This document shows positions 38,036 through 47,753 of a stretch of DNA of 64,000 nt, one piece after another. The position numbers were made by a program, and so were the translations under genes. The notes under the pieces were generated by a model. That model was not told the origin of the DNA. It was given only the letters and a program-made list of their open reading frames with translations, and did not search any database. The DNA comes from Nitrospira defluvii (GTDB lineage: Bacteria > Nitrospirota > Nitrospiria > Nitrospirales > Nitrospiraceae): the NCBI RefSeq assembly GCF_905220995.1, contig NZ_CAJNBJ010000001.1, positions 868,001 to 932,000 on the forward strand, written 5' to 3'. Within the stretch, counting starts at the first letter, position 1, and each line of letters opens with the position of its first letter.

Positions 38036-38491
38036 TTACGGCTCTTGCGTCTTAACCTTGCCGCGGTGGGCGACCAGGTCACGGACTCCAGGATCTTGCG
38101 GCGTGGCGAACTCCGACGCCTCGTCCTCTACCCACTTCTCCGCTCCCATATTGCTCATTCCGTGGAAATGAGCTCCTTCTTCGATCACTACCACTGGACT
38201 CTGGATGTCACCGATCAGGATTCCCGGCTTTTGGATCTCAACTTTCTGAACGGCCGTGATGGACCCCTTCACTCGCCCACTGATTTCAACTGAACCGGCG
38301 GCAATCACGCCCTTGATCACCGCACTCTCCCCGACGATCACGGCTCCGCCGGTATGAACCTCTCCCTCGACACGCCCATCGATGCGAACCGTCCCATCAA
38401 ACGTGACGATGCCTTTAAAACTCGTGCCCTTCCCGAGAAAGGTGAACTTGTCGTCTTCCGCGACGGACTGCTTTTTGGTCTCACCCCACAT
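38036..38491 (-). CDS. Bactofilin (paralogue 1)
   Basis: 151 residues of the bactofilin (DUF583) family: a beta-helical core with the FLGKGTSFKGIVTFDGTVRIDGRVEG opening (only part quoted), EVHTGGAVIVGESAVIKGVIAAG and SVEISGRVKGSITA repeats. Bactofilins polymerise without nucleotide into filaments that shape cells or hold partners at membranes. A strong Shine-Dalgarno (aaggagg) marks the ATG at 38491. A second bactofilin gene lies just upstream on the same strand. Confidence 0.92.
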   Translation of the reverse strand: MWGETKKQSVAEDDKFTFLGKGTSFKGIVTFDGTVRIDGRVEGEVHTGGAVIVGESAVIKGVIAAGSVEISGRVKGSITAVQKVEIQKPGILIGDIQSPVVVIEEGAHFHGMSNMGAEKWVEDEASEFATPQDPGVRDLVAHRGKVKTQEP

Positions 38492-38512
38492 CAGCGTCCT
38501 CCTTGACATACC

Positions 38513-38534
38513 CCACGGCAGTGACCAGCCGTGG
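38513..38534. other. Inverted repeat upstream of bactofilin 1
   Basis: A perfect 7-bp stem (ccacggc / gccgtgg) with an 8-base loop lies between the two bactofilin genes, about 22 bases upstream of the start of the first. It may attenuate read-through from bactofilin 2. There is no T-tract. Confidence 0.35.
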
Positions 38535-38613
38535 CGCGGACTGAATCAACCACCCTGCCCGCTTCATGCGCGCAAGGCCAGATCTGCCTACACGAACTCG
38601 GCGTCGAAGGGAA

Positions 38614-39096
38614 CTATCCGTTCACCAGCTTCACGCCCTGTCCCCGCGTGGTACCCTGAGGCTCGCGCGTACCCGTCTGGCTCATCTCCAACGTGCCATT
38701 GAAGACCACACCCTCTTCCATAGCCAGCAATGGTGCCTTCACCCCGGCATTCACCACGGCAGGAGCCCGCAATTTCACCTTCTCACGCGCGCTGATATCG
38801 CCGGTGATTTTCCCCTTACACACAACCGTCCCGGCCGTGATCTTCGCCGTCAGGACCGCATCCTCTCCGACCAGCAACACCCCTTCGGTATGAATCTCCC
38901 CGTCCAGATTGCCATCAATGCGGACCGTGCCGTTATAGGAAATCACTCCCTTAAAGCTCACGCCCTTCCCGACAAACGCATTGATTTCTTCGCTCCCCTC
39001 ACGTGGTACCGCAGCTTCCAAATTATCCATTTCAGCTCCCTCACTTTGTCCCGCTTGACGCTTCCCTTCCGGCTTGTCCTTACTAATCCACGCCAT
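38614..39096 (-). CDS. Bactofilin (paralogue 2)
   Basis: 160 residues with the same core as paralogue 1: FVGKGVSFKGVISYNGTVRI, NLDGEIHTEGVLLVGEDAV and TVVCKGKITGDISA. The N-terminal 40 residues and the short Gly/Thr-rich C-terminus differ, as is usual between paralogues, and probably set the partner or location. Bactofilins in several bacteria recruit ParA-type proteins; parAB lie just upstream, which fits but does not prove a link. Confidence 0.92.
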   Translation of the reverse strand: MAWISKDKPEGKRQAGQSEGAEMDNLEAAVPREGSEEINAFVGKGVSFKGVISYNGTVRIDGNLDGEIHTEGVLLVGEDAVLTAKITAGTVVCKGKITGDISAREKVKLRAPAVVNAGVKAPLLAMEEGVVFNGTLEMSQTGTREPQGTTRGQGVKLVNG

Positions 39097-39246
39097 TTCT
39101 CACACCTCCAACAAATGACAACAACTCACCCGCTGACCGGAGGACATGCACAGTACCGTAGACTGATGCCACTCTCGACTCCCAAATTCTGACGGCATTC
39201 TACTCCGGGAAAGGAGAGAAAATCTGCCTTGAAAATGCTACGGCCA

Positions 39247-40095
39247 TCATTCAAGCAATCGCTCCACCAGCCCGTCCAATTCTTCAGGGGAAAAATAATG
39301 GATGACGATCTTACCGCTGCGACGCCCTCGCTGAACGTCTACCCTCGTTCCCAGGCGTTTCTGCAGCCGCTCCTCAAGATCCGATCGCAGGGGGGCTCGG
39401 ACCGGTCGCTTCCCGGCCTTTTTCGCCTCCGCGTGCCCCTGCACCATCCGTTCCGCATCACGCACCGATAGTTGCTCACGGACGATTTGGGTCGCCAAGC
39501 TGATTTGTGCAGCCGGCGTCACGAGCCCCAGAATGACCTTCGCGTGTCCTGTCGACAATTGGTCGGTCTCGATCATGTGCTGCACCTCCGCAGGCAACGA
39601 GGTCAACCGCAACATGTTCGCCACAGACGACCGATCGCAGGCCACCTTCTGCGCGATGGCCTCCTGGGTGAGTCCGAATTCATTCAGCATCCGTTGATAG
39701 GCCCGTGCGGTTTCCATGGGATTCAGGTCGTCCCGCTGTAGGTTTTCCACCAACGCGAGGACCATGGACTCCTGATCAGACACGTTCCGAACAAGAGCAG
39801 GAATCTTCTGCATTCCCGCTAACTTAGCAGCTCTCAACCGGCGTTCTCCGGCAATCAATTCATAGATACCGTCCCCCTTGCGCCGCACGAGAATCGGCTG
39901 GAGTAGGCCATTCTCCTTCAAGGATGCCGTCAGTTCGGCCAATTCAACTTCCGAGAATTGCTGTCGCGGTTGAAACCGGTTCGGGACAATGGCTTCCAGG
40001 CGCAACTCCTGAACGTCACCGCGCTCAGGATCCGCCGTTGTTCGACCGCTCGGCAAGAGCGCATCGAGACCTCTACCGAGGGCTTTTTTCTCCAT
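39247..40095 (-). CDS. parB: Chromosome partitioning protein ParB
   Basis: 282 residues. The CTP-binding region has GERRLRAAKLAG (the GERRxRA motif), ahead of ENLQRDDLNPMETA, and an HTH with LTQEAIAQKVACDRSSVANMLRL. The C-terminal dimerisation domain ends with VIHYFSPEELDGLVERLL. ParB spreads from parS and activates ParA. The ATG at 40095 is chosen over an upstream TTG; it lies inside the 3' end of parA. Two parS sites lie within 1.5 kb. Confidence 0.97.
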   Translation of the reverse strand: MEKKALGRGLDALLPSGRTTADPERGDVQELRLEAIVPNRFQPRQQFSEVELAELTASLKENGLLQPILVRRKGDGIYELIAGERRLRAAKLAGMQKIPALVRNVSDQESMVLALVENLQRDDLNPMETARAYQRMLNEFGLTQEAIAQKVACDRSSVANMLRLTSLPAEVQHMIETDQLSTGHAKVILGLVTPAAQISLATQIVREQLSVRDAERMVQGHAEAKKAGKRPVRAPLRSDLEERLQKRLGTRVDVQRGRRSGKIVIHYFSPEELDGLVERLLE

Positions 40096-40849
40096 GGACC
40101 GCAAACTCCTTGGCTAGGGACAGATAGGCTTGGGCACCAGAAGATGCCACGTTGTAGAGCAGCGCAGGACGGCCGTAGCTCGGCGCCTCGGCCAGTGTCA
40201 CATTACGGGGAATCATAGTTTGATAGACACTCTCGCCAAAATGCCCGCGAATCTGCTCCACGACCTGGCGTGCCAGCGAGTTACGCGCGTCATACATGGT
40301 AAGGACAATGCCCTCAATTTCAAGGCTGGGATTGAGAGATTGACGGAGACGCTGAATGCTCTCCATAAGCCGCCCCAATCCTTCCATCGCATAGTATTCA
40401 CACTGCACAGGAATCAGTACGGAATGGGCAGCCACCATCGCATTGATCGTCAAGAGGCCCAGAGCGGGAGGACAATCCAACAAAATCGTGTCATAGCGGT
40501 CGGCGACTTCAGCCAATGCCTCTTTCAACCGCTGCTCTCGCCCCTCAATATTCACCAGCTCAACCTCAGCGCCAGCCAGGTGGGAATTAGCGGGGACCAG
40601 CGACAACCCGTTGACCGCAGTGCTCATAGTAAGCGAGCCAAGGCTTTCCTTCACAATCAATGCATTGTAAATCGTTTTCCCGAGCGCCATGGCATCCACG
40701 CCGAGCCCGCTGGTGGCATTGCCCTGAGGATCAATATCCACCAACAGGACAGCCCCCCCTTCAATCGCCAGGGCTGCGGCAAGATTCACTGAGGTGGTCG
40801 TTTTGCCTACTCCACCTTTTTGGTTTGCAACAGCAATGATTCGAGCCAT
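40073..40849 (-). CDS. parA: Chromosome partitioning ATPase ParA (Soj)
   Basis: 258 residues with the deviant Walker A ANQKGGVGKTTTSVNLA, DIDPQGNATSGLG (A' motif) and LLDCPPALGLLTINAM (Walker B). It is the short chromosomal Soj-type lacking an extra N-terminal HTH. It forms the gradient that moves ParB-parS and thus the origin region. It overlaps parB by 23 bases. Confidence 0.98.
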   Translation of the reverse strand: MARIIAVANQKGGVGKTTTSVNLAAALAIEGGAVLLVDIDPQGNATSGLGVDAMALGKTIYNALIVKESLGSLTMSTAVNGLSLVPANSHLAGAEVELVNIEGREQRLKEALAEVADRYDTILLDCPPALGLLTINAMVAAHSVLIPVQCEYYAMEGLGRLMESIQRLRQSLNPSLEIEGIVLTMYDARNSLARQVVEQIRGHFGESVYQTMIPRNVTLAEAPSYGRPALLYNVASSGAQAYLSLAKEFAVHGEKSPR

Positions 40850-40891
40850 ATCGCCCCCAATTTTGCTAGCACCTAGCCGCTTCGTTGTCGA

Positions 40892-40907
40892 TGTTCCACG
40901 TGGAACA
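40892..40907. promoter_or_regulatory. parS centromere-like site 1
   Basis: The perfect 16-bp palindrome tgttccacgtggaaca, extended to 22 bp by flanking complementary bases (40889-40910), matches the ParB-binding parS consensus. It lies between rsmG and parA. Confidence 0.92.
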
Positions 40908-40912
40908 TCGAC

Positions 40913-41569
40913 TCACTTCGAAAAGACCGACAACACTCGATGACCGTATCCCGACGGAAGCTCATACTCGAGTTCTTCGAGCAAAGCAAGGTTGGCCAGC
41001 TCAAACCCCTTCTCAACCCGCTCAGCTCGATACAAAATCACCTTCCCGCCCGGCTTGAGCAACTTTCCAAGCTCCAGTCCCCGTCCGTCCACCTTCAAGG
41101 CCCGAACAACAATGCAATCAAATCTCTGCGCCGATTCCTGCCTCTCGATGTAATCTTCCACTTTGGCGGTCACCACAGCCATCCTTCTCAAACCAAGCGA
41201 TCCAATCATGTACCGCAAAAACGAGCTCCGTTTCTCGCTCGGCTCGAGCAGTACCATGGCCGAATCCGGTCGTATAAATTTGATGGGAATGGAGGGGAAA
41301 CCAGCTCCGGCCCCAATGTCCAAAATTGACTTTTCACTATCATTATCAATGGCTTTAACGCCAGCCATTGAATCAATGAAGTGCTTCACCACAATCTCGA
41401 TATCCTGATCGATGGCCGTGAGATTGATGGCCCGGTTCCAAGCTTTGAGTTCGTTCAAATAGCGAGAGAAATGGGGTATTGACGAATCAGGGAGAGGCAG
41501 TGAGAGCTGCGCGGCCAATACACGAAGGGAATGCTCGAACTGAATTGCGTCCTGTTCCACGTGGAACAA
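40913..41569 (-). CDS. rsmG: 16S rRNA (guanine-527-N7)-methyltransferase RsmG
   Basis: 218 residues, SAM-dependent methyltransferase formerly GidB. The SAM-binding motif is ILDIGAGAGFPSIPI, followed by a LLEPSEKRSSFLRYM block and the VEDYIE region. Loss gives low-level streptomycin resistance in other bacteria. The best fit at the N-terminus is TTG-FHVEQ at 41569, because MFHVEQ is the common RsmG start; this codon run is itself the second parS site. No clear Shine-Dalgarno is present, so the exact start is uncertain. Confidence 0.94.
   Translation of the reverse strand: MFHVEQDAIQFEHSLRVLAAQLSLPLPDSSIPHFSRYLNELKAWNRAINLTAIDQDIEIVVKHFIDSMAGVKAIDNDSEKSILDIGAGAGFPSIPIKFIRPDSAMVLLEPSEKRSSFLRYMIGSLGLRRMAVVTAKVEDYIERQESAQRFDCIVVRALKVDGRGLELGKLLKPGGKVILYRAERVEKGFELANLALLEELEYELPSGYGHRVLSVFSK
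41553..41568. promoter_or_regulatory. parS centromere-like site 2
   Basis: A second perfect tgttccacgtggaaca palindrome, overlapping the presumed first codons of rsmG. The two sites are 661 bases apart. Confidence 0.92.
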
Positions 41570-41655
41570 TTACGCGAAAGGGGTCCCAGGGGTCAAGGAC
41601 CAGGTCGAGGATTTTGTAGAAAAAAGCAAGGGAAGGATCATTCGCAGGTCCCCGC

Positions 41656-43536
41656 CTAGTCACCCATTGCCGGTTGCCGCCGCCAGCGCTCGATCGCAAC
41701 CAGCAAGAGCGAAATAGCGGCAGGTGTGACACCGGAAATGCGGGACGCTTGCCCCACCGAAGCCGGCCTCACTCGCTTGAGCTTCTCTCTGACCTCGGCG
41801 GAAAATCCTGGCACGTTGTCATAGTCAAACTCAGCCGGTATGGCTCTATGCTCAAACTTTTGCAATCGCTGAATCTGTTGGAGCTGCCTTTTGATATACC
41901 CCTCATACTTCACCTCAAGCTGAACGGCTTCCACCACATCAGGATCAAGAATGCCCGGCCCACCGAATACAGCGGCAACCTTTTCATACGTCATGTCCTG
42001 GCGGCGTAAAATCTCAGCAAGCGATTGCGTGGGAGATACTGCGCCCACTGCCTCATCTTCGATAAGGCGCCTCACCTCAGGCGTGAGCCTTGGCCTCGTC
42101 TCCCTCAGCCGCATGACCTCTCGCTCGATACGTTCCCGCTTCGCGAGAAGCTTTTCACAAGCCTCCTCGGCAATCAGTCCGATACGGTGGCCGATTTCCA
42201 TCAGGCGTAGATCCGCATTGTCATGACGAAGCAATAGACGATACTCAGCTCGTGACGTAAACATGCGATAGGGCTCTCTGGCATCTTTCGTAATCAAATC
42301 ATCAATCAAGACGCCGATATAGGCCTGTGACCGGTCAAGCACAAGCGGCTTTTCTCCACGGAGTTTCAAGGCCGCATTAATGCCAGCCATGATGCCCTGA
42401 GCCCCCGCCTCTTCATAGCCGGATGTCCCGTTGATTTGCCCCGCATGGTACAGCCCCTCAACCAACTTGGTCTCCAGCGTGCCATGCAGCTGCCGTGGGG
42501 GGAAATAGTCATATTCCACGGCGTACCCGGGCTTAAGTATTTTCGCCTGCTCCAGTCCTGGAATGGTTTTCAAAATGGCGGCCTGGACATCAACTGGCAA
42601 GCTGGTTGAGATGCCGTTCGGGTAAAACTCGTTGGTCTCAAGCCCCTCCGGTTCGATGAAGATTTGGTGGCGGTTCTTGTCGGCGAACCTGACGACCTTA
42701 TCTTCAATGGATGGGCAGTACCGCGGACCAACAGATTCAATCACTCCACTGAAGAGCGGCGATCTGTCGACATTTTTAGCAATAATATCATGCGTTTGTG
42801 AGTTCGTGTGCGTCAGGTGGCACGGCACCTGACGCAGTGGAATCCGCGTAGTCCTGTAGGAGAAGGGCGGGGGCGGGTCATCTCCCGGCTGCAGTTCCAT
42901 GACAGAAAAATTGATGGAATCCCGATCCAATCGAGGCGGAGTTCCCGTTTTCAGACGTCCGACTTCAAAGCCAAAATCACGCATGCAGTCCGACAGGTGC
43001 TCCGCCGATGACTCCCCGGCTCTCCCAGCAGGGAAATGGTTCAGACCAATATGGATGAGCCCCTTCAAAAACGTCCCGGACGTGAGCACGACAGCGCTCG
43101 CCTGAATGTGCATTCCGGAGTCGGTGATGATGCCAGTGACTGCCCCAGCGCGTGTGAGCACGCGAGCGACCGTCCCGCCCATGATCGTAAGTCCGGGCTG
43201 CCCTTTGAGCGTTTTCTGCATGACCTGCCGATAGACCTTTTTGTCGCACTGCGCCCTCAAGGCACGAACGGCCGGCCCTTTACTCGTGTTGATCATGCGA
43301 AACTGAATACCCGCCTGGTCCGTATTCCGGCCCATCTCACCACCCAAGGCATCGATCTCTTTCACCAGGTGGCCCTTAGCGATACCGCCGATGGCAGGAT
43401 TGCAGGACATCTGCGCAATCCGGTCGGGGTCCATGGTCAGCAACAACGTCCGCGCCCCCATGCGCGCTGCGGCCAGAGCGGCTTCACACCCTGCGTGACC
43501 TCCCCCGACCACGATCACATCCCACCGTTCCCCCAT
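41656..43536 (-). CDS. mnmG: tRNA uridine-34 carboxymethylaminomethyl synthesis protein MnmG
   Basis: 626 residues, FAD enzyme formerly GidA. N-terminal [21 protein letters not shown] is the dinucleotide-binding site; conserved blocks include [24 protein letters not shown] and the [20 protein letters not shown] region, with the helical C-terminal domain that binds MnmE. With MnmE it installs the cmnm5 group on U34. The ATG at 43536 has aaggga at a good distance; a GTG one codon earlier is the alternative. It begins 13 bases after mnmE. Confidence 0.97.
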   Translation of the reverse strand: MGERWDVIVVGGGHAGCEAALAAARMGARTLLLTMDPDRIAQMSCNPAIGGIAKGHLVKEIDALGGEMGRNTDQAGIQFRMINTSKGPAVRALRAQCDKKVYRQVMQKTLKGQPGLTIMGGTVARVLTRAGAVTGIITDSGMHIQASAVVLTSGTFLKGLIHIGLNHFPAGRAGESSAEHLSDCMRDFGFEVGRLKTGTPPRLDRDSINFSVMELQPGDDPPPPFSYRTTRIPLRQVPCHLTHTNSQTHDIIAKNVDRSPLFSGVIESVGPRYCPSIEDKVVRFADKNRHQIFIEPEGLETNEFYPNGISTSLPVDVQAAILKTIPGLEQAKILKPGYAVEYDYFPPRQLHGTLETKLVEGLYHAGQINGTSGYEEAGAQGIMAGINAALKLRGEKPLVLDRSQAYIGVLIDDLITKDAREPYRMFTSRAEYRLLLRHDNADLRLMEIGHRIGLIAEEACEKLLAKRERIEREVMRLRETRPRLTPEVRRLIEDEAVGAVSPTQSLAEILRRQDMTYEKVAAVFGGPGILDPDVVEAVQLEVKYEGYIKRQLQQIQRLQKFEHRAIPAEFDYDNVPGFSAEVREKLKRVRPASVGQASRISGVTPAAISLLLVAIERWRRQPAMGD

Positions 43537-43549
43537 CACAATGATCCCT

Positions 43550-44980
43550 TCATTTCCCGATACAAAACTCGGAAAAAATACGTTCGAGGATATCGTCCGT
43601 CGTGATGACCCCGGTGATCTCCCCTAATGCATCTGCCGCAATGCGGAGATCGACCGCAATCAATTCACCCGCACGATCATCCGCGACCGATTGCTGAGCC
43701 TGCGTAACCCCCAGCAGTGCACGCGAACAGGCATCGATGTGCCGAAGGTTGGTCACCAACACGCCCTCACGCGATTCCAAACCGCCGGTCATCAAACGCG
43801 TACGGATTGTTCCACGCAATTCATCCAGGCCGAGACGCATCGTGGCAGAAATATCGATCATGCCCCCATGACCGGGGCACAGGGCCTCGAGTTGTGCCCG
43901 AGATAACTGACGTGGCAGATCACACTTGTTCAGAACCAGGATCACCTGCGCGGCCTCGCAACTGGATAGGAGGGAAAGATCGTCGTCGGAAAGCGCCTCG
44001 GACCCGTCCAGAAGGATCAATACCAAGTCCGCATCTTGCCAAGCGAGCCTGCTGCGACGAATCCCTTCTGCCTCCACGGGATCATCGGTCTGACGGATGC
44101 CTGCGGTATCAACCAATCGCACCGGAATCCCCTCGATACTCACGAGTTCCTCAAGGACGTCTCGTGTCGTGCCGGGAATGGGAGTCACGATGGCTCGGTC
44201 GCTATGCAGCAACGCGTTCAGCAAGCTGGACTTCCCCACATTGGGCCGGCCGAGGATCGCGACCACGGCGCCTTCCCTCAAGATACGCCCTTCGTTGCCG
44301 GATTCAACCAAACGCTGGAGCTTGAACCCTGCCGCCTCCAGGAGCCCACAAAGCTCAGCCTTCCCCACAAACGTAATATCCTCGTCCCCGAAATCGAGCG
44401 CAGCTTCTATGTGTGCCAGGGCGGTCACTAAATCGGAGCGAATCAACTCCACCTGACGCGACAATTCGCCGCGCCGCTGCGACTGGGCGATGGTCAGGCT
44501 ACGGGTGGTCTTGGCACGAATGGTATCAAGCACGGCCTCGGCTTGTGCAAGATCGAGCCTCCCATTGAGAAACGCGCGCCGGGTAAATTCACCTGGCTCA
44601 GCGAGCCGCGCTCCGGCAGCGAGCAACCCCCGACAGAGCTGATCGAGCACCACGGGACCTCCATGGCATTGCACCTCCACGACATCTTCCCCCGTGTAAG
44701 AATGCGGGCCCTTCATCACGACGACCAACGCCTCATCAATGACGAACCTCGCCGGAAGCTGTACTCCTCGAACCGTTCCTGCAGTGAGAGCTGGAGCACA
44801 GACATCCGCAACCGTCATTTTGTGGGAAACTAGTTCGTGAAGGAGCTTGCCTGAGCGGGGAAGGATCACCTGAGCGGCCACGTCGAGGGCATGAATCCCG
44901 CTCACGCGGATGACGCCGATGCCACCTTCCCCCGGGGGAGTGGCGATGGCACAGATGGTATCGTCCAGCGCGCCATGCAT
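43550..44980 (-). CDS. mnmE: tRNA modification GTPase MnmE
   Basis: 476 residues. An N-terminal tetrahydrofolate-binding domain ([21 protein letters not shown]), a helical domain split by the G domain ([43 protein letters not shown]), and the conserved C-terminal CIGK with the catalytic Cys. It works with MnmG on U34 of several tRNAs. It follows yidC after 21 bases. Confidence 0.98.
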   Translation of the reverse strand: MHGALDDTICAIATPPGEGGIGVIRVSGIHALDVAAQVILPRSGKLLHELVSHKMTVADVCAPALTAGTVRGVQLPARFVIDEALVVVMKGPHSYTGEDVVEVQCHGGPVVLDQLCRGLLAAGARLAEPGEFTRRAFLNGRLDLAQAEAVLDTIRAKTTRSLTIAQSQRRGELSRQVELIRSDLVTALAHIEAALDFGDEDITFVGKAELCGLLEAAGFKLQRLVESGNEGRILREGAVVAILGRPNVGKSSLLNALLHSDRAIVTPIPGTTRDVLEELVSIEGIPVRLVDTAGIRQTDDPVEAEGIRRSRLAWQDADLVLILLDGSEALSDDDLSLLSSCEAAQVILVLNKCDLPRQLSRAQLEALCPGHGGMIDISATMRLGLDELRGTIRTRLMTGGLESREGVLVTNLRHIDACSRALLGVTQAQQSVADDRAGELIAVDLRIAADALGEITGVITTDDILERIFSEFCIGK

Positions 44981-45001
44981 GACGCACCCAGTAGGGTGGA
45001 G

Positions 45002-46753
45002 TTACTCGGACTGCCCCTTTTGCCGTTTGCCGGTGAGCTTCTGCTCTTTCGACTCATCTCCGCCGGGAATCTCACCATCCGCCGCCGGAACTTGCCACTT
45101 TTTGCCGAACAGCCGCTCCGTCACAACCTGCTGGGTGATCGTGAGCGTATTGTTCGTCAACCAATAGAGAACCAAGCCCGCAGGGAAATTCACGAAGAGA
45201 AAGGTCATGAACACCGGCAAGAACAACATGATCTTCGCTTGGGTCGGATCCATGGTGGTAGGCGTGATCTTCTGTTGAATGACCATCGTCGCCCCCATGA
45301 TGATCGGGAGCACGTAATAGGGGTCCTGTACGGACAGGTCCTTGATCCAGAACATGAACGGGGCCTGGCGAAGATCGATGGTCATGTAGAGAATGTTGAA
45401 CAGCGCAACAAACACCGGCATCTGCAGCACCATCGGCAAGCAGCCGCCAACCGGATTGACCCGGTGATCCTTGTACAGCTTGATCAATTCCTTGTTCAGC
45501 CGATCGCGGTCATCTTTGTACTTATTCTGAATGGCCAGCACTTTCGGCTGAATCACCTGCATCTGTTTCATCGACTTGTAGCTCTTGTACTGCAAGGGCA
45601 CGAACATGAGCTTGATCAGCATGGTCAGCAAAATGATCGTGATGCCATAGTTGTGTGTAAATTCGTACAGGAAGCGCAGCACGTAGAAAATCGGCTTGGC
45701 CACCGCTTTGACCAACGCCCAGCTACCGAACACAAACCAACCGAAGTCAATCGTATCCTCCAGTCCGACATTCAACGCCTTGAGGATGTCATACTCCTTG
45801 GGGCCGGCATACAATTGCATCGTCAGGACGGATCCATTTGCGGGGGCGGGGAATCGGACACCAGCCGACACCAGCTTGTCTCCCTCCTTCTTGGCAAGGG
45901 CCGCCGCGGCCTTCTGCGGCATGAGCACGCTCAAGAAGTACTTATCCTGAATGGCAGACCACTTCACCTCACCTCTGCGCTCGGCCTCGCCATCCGGCGT
46001 TTCCTTCAACACCTTGTCATCGACAGACGAGGCCGACCCCATGAGCCCAATGAAGCCTTCTCCCCACTCCACGATGCCGAAATTGGTCCCCAGGGTCACA
46101 TCGAGCGGAGTCGTCACCCCTTTCGTCCTGATCGCAATATCCACGACGTAGGATCCGTGATGAAAGGTCAGCTCCTTTTCGACCTCGAGATTTCGCTGTG
46201 CGTCGTGATAGCGGAAGGTGAGATGGCCGACGGGATGTGCACTGTCTAGACGAGTAATGTCCTGAGTAACCTGGTAGACAGCGGTGCCAAGATCACCCGT
46301 AAGTGCCTGATCGCTGGTGACGAGACTGAGCGGTCCCTTAAATCGCCCCCCGCTATAAACCAGCTGCACCGGCGTGGCGCCATTTTCACCCGACGTCGTA
46401 TAGCGCTTCAGTTCCCAAGATTTGAGTACTGCACCGCGATTACTGAACTTGGCCCGAAACAGTTCGGTGTCCACCTCGACCGTCTGTTCCTCCGCCTGGC
46501 CCGCGCCTACAGCGTTGTCGATTGGAGCAGACTTTGCGGCGGCGGGCGAGGTTGTCCTCGCCTCGGCGCTGGCGCTCTGCGCGGAACCACCTTCCGGGCC
46601 AGAGGCCTTGTCGATGGCACTTGCAGAAGTACCCGTGGTGGCCACCTGCACCGGCTCGGAGGGCGGCAACAACCCCATACCTTTCAGCAGATAGTCGTAG
46701 CCGATAATGACGGCCAAGGATACGATGAGGAACACAACGACTCGTTTTTCCAT
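45002..46753 (-). CDS. yidC: Membrane protein insertase YidC
   Basis: 583 residues. A first membrane segment (VVVFLIVSLAVIIGYDYLL), a large periplasmic beta-sandwich domain typical of Gram-negative YidC (about 70-370), then the insertase core with several membrane segments beginning near HNYGITIILLTMLIKLMFVPL and including NPVGGCLPMVLQMPVFVALF. It inserts small membrane proteins, including ATP synthase subunit c. The C-terminus is basic, as is usual. It lies 47 bases downstream of yidD. Confidence 0.97.
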   Translation of the reverse strand: MEKRVVVFLIVSLAVIIGYDYLLKGMGLLPPSEPVQVATTGTSASAIDKASGPEGGSAQSASAEARTTSPAAAKSAPIDNAVGAGQAEEQTVEVDTELFRAKFSNRGAVLKSWELKRYTTSGENGATPVQLVYSGGRFKGPLSLVTSDQALTGDLGTAVYQVTQDITRLDSAHPVGHLTFRYHDAQRNLEVEKELTFHHGSYVVDIAIRTKGVTTPLDVTLGTNFGIVEWGEGFIGLMGSASSVDDKVLKETPDGEAERRGEVKWSAIQDKYFLSVLMPQKAAAALAKKEGDKLVSAGVRFPAPANGSVLTMQLYAGPKEYDILKALNVGLEDTIDFGWFVFGSWALVKAVAKPIFYVLRFLYEFTHNYGITIILLTMLIKLMFVPLQYKSYKSMKQMQVIQPKVLAIQNKYKDDRDRLNKELIKLYKDHRVNPVGGCLPMVLQMPVFVALFNILYMTIDLRQAPFMFWIKDLSVQDPYYVLPIIMGATMVIQQKITPTTMDPTQAKIMLFLPVFMTFLFVNFPAGLVLYWLTNNTLTITQQVVTERLFGKKWQVPAADGEIPGGDESKEQKLTGKRQKGQSE

Positions 46754-46800
46754 GGATGTTCAGCTGATAAGTGGGGTCTGAGGAGTTGTTGCCACGACGG

Positions 46801-47064
46801 TTACCGTACGGGATCCACACCGCCGGGATGGAAGGGATGGCATTTCAGCAGCCGTCGAACTGCCATAAGCCCCCCCTTGATCACGCCATACCGCTCGATG
46901 GCATCCTGCGCATAGACCGAACAGGTTGGATAAAAACGACAAGCGGGCCCGACCAATGGCGAAACACAGGTGCGATAGACCGTCAAGAGTATAAGACAGA
47001 GGCGCCTCAGCGCGAGGGCTCCCCAAAACGGGCCAACCGCTGTCTTTCCAATGTGGCTCGCCAT
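46801..47064 (-). CDS. yidD: Membrane protein insertion efficiency factor YidD
   Basis: 87 residues. The family signature is present: a hydrophobic N-terminus (LCLILLTVYRTCVSPLVGPACRFYPTCS, the 3-Cys YQ-like core), AIERYGVIKGGLMAVRRLLKCHPFHPGG at the end (only part quoted). The ATG at 47064 lies inside the 3' end of rnpA (58 bases of overlap), the usual rnpA-yidD arrangement. It helps YidC but is not an insertase itself. Confidence 0.92.
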   Translation of the reverse strand: MASHIGKTAVGPFWGALALRRLCLILLTVYRTCVSPLVGPACRFYPTCSVYAQDAIERYGVIKGGLMAVRRLLKCHPFHPGGVDPVR

Positions 47065-47375
47065 ATGTTCTGCAATTCCACAAACGGCAGATTCAGGCAC
47101 TCGCGTTTCGGAAACACCAGAAAGGCCTGTCCTGGCACTAATACAGACCGAGCTGCACGGCCCAGCTCTCGAAACAGGCGTTTCGCGCGATTCCGGCGCA
47201 CCGCTGTTCCAAACCGCCGCCCGATCACAATCCCCATCATTGCATCCTGGGACAAGCCCGAACAAATTTGGAGATTGAACAATCCCGTTGAGACACGCCG
47301 TCCGCTCTTCTTGATGTGCTGGATCTCCCGGCTACGCTTCAAGAAAAACGGCACAGACTTTTGTCCTGCCGTCAT
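47007..47375 (-). CDS. rnpA: Ribonuclease P protein component
   Basis: 122 residues, basic. The signature RNRAKRLFRE lies in GRRFGTAVRRNRAKRLFREL, and IVIGRRFG precedes it. The protein helps the catalytic RNA of RNase P cleave tRNA 5' leaders; the RNA gene was not found in this window. An ATG at 47375 follows a GTG at 47378; either may start. It overlaps yidD and lies 164 bases downstream of rpmH. Confidence 0.94.
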   Translation of the reverse strand: MTAGQKSVPFFLKRSREIQHIKKSGRRVSTGLFNLQICSGLSQDAMMGIVIGRRFGTAVRRNRAKRLFRELGRAARSVLVPGQAFLVFPKRECLNLPFVELQNIWRATLERQRLARFGEPSR

Positions 47376-47542
47376 CACAAATCCGCCCGCTGGTTACCTG
47401 ACCGCGAGCCCTGGAAGACCAGAAATCGCGCATCGTCACATTGATATACGACAACCAGGTAAGGCGGCAGTACCCACGCCAGGTTAAGGACCCACCACCT
47501 GGATGTTTGCCTACATGCAGATAGCCTAGCGGCAGGAAAGAA

Positions 47543-47680
47543 TCAGACGGTGAGACGAGCGCGGCCTTTGGCTCGACGACGAGCAATGACTTTTCGGCCA
47601 TTTTTGGTGCTCATGCGCTTCCGAAATCCGTGCTCCCGCTTGCGCTTGAGATTCGAGGGCTGCTTAAAAGTGAACGACAT
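47543..47680 (-). CDS. rpmH: 50S ribosomal protein L34
   Basis: 45 residues: a very basic protein with the L34 signature [20 protein letters not shown] and a C-terminal [18 protein letters not shown] Shine-Dalgarno (agaaggag) precedes the ATG at 47680. Upstream is a perfect-consensus promoter. It begins the rpmH-rnpA-yidD-yidC-mnmE-mnmG-rsmG-parA-parB array. Confidence 0.98.
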   Translation of the reverse strand: MSFTFKQPSNLKRKREHGFRKRMSTKNGRKVIARRRAKGRARLTV

Positions 47681-47724
47681 TGCGCACTCCTTCTCGAGAA
47701 ATCAATTTTCAATCAAGAGGCCGC

Positions 47725-47753
47725 ATTATAGGGGCGGGACAGGAGGGTGTCAA
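47725..47753 (-). promoter_or_regulatory. Perfect consensus sigma-70 promoter of rpmH
   Basis: On the minus strand TTGACA (47753-47748), a 17-base spacer and TATAAT (47730-47725), both hexamers exact. Transcription would begin about 38 bases before the rpmH start codon. Confidence 0.92.
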
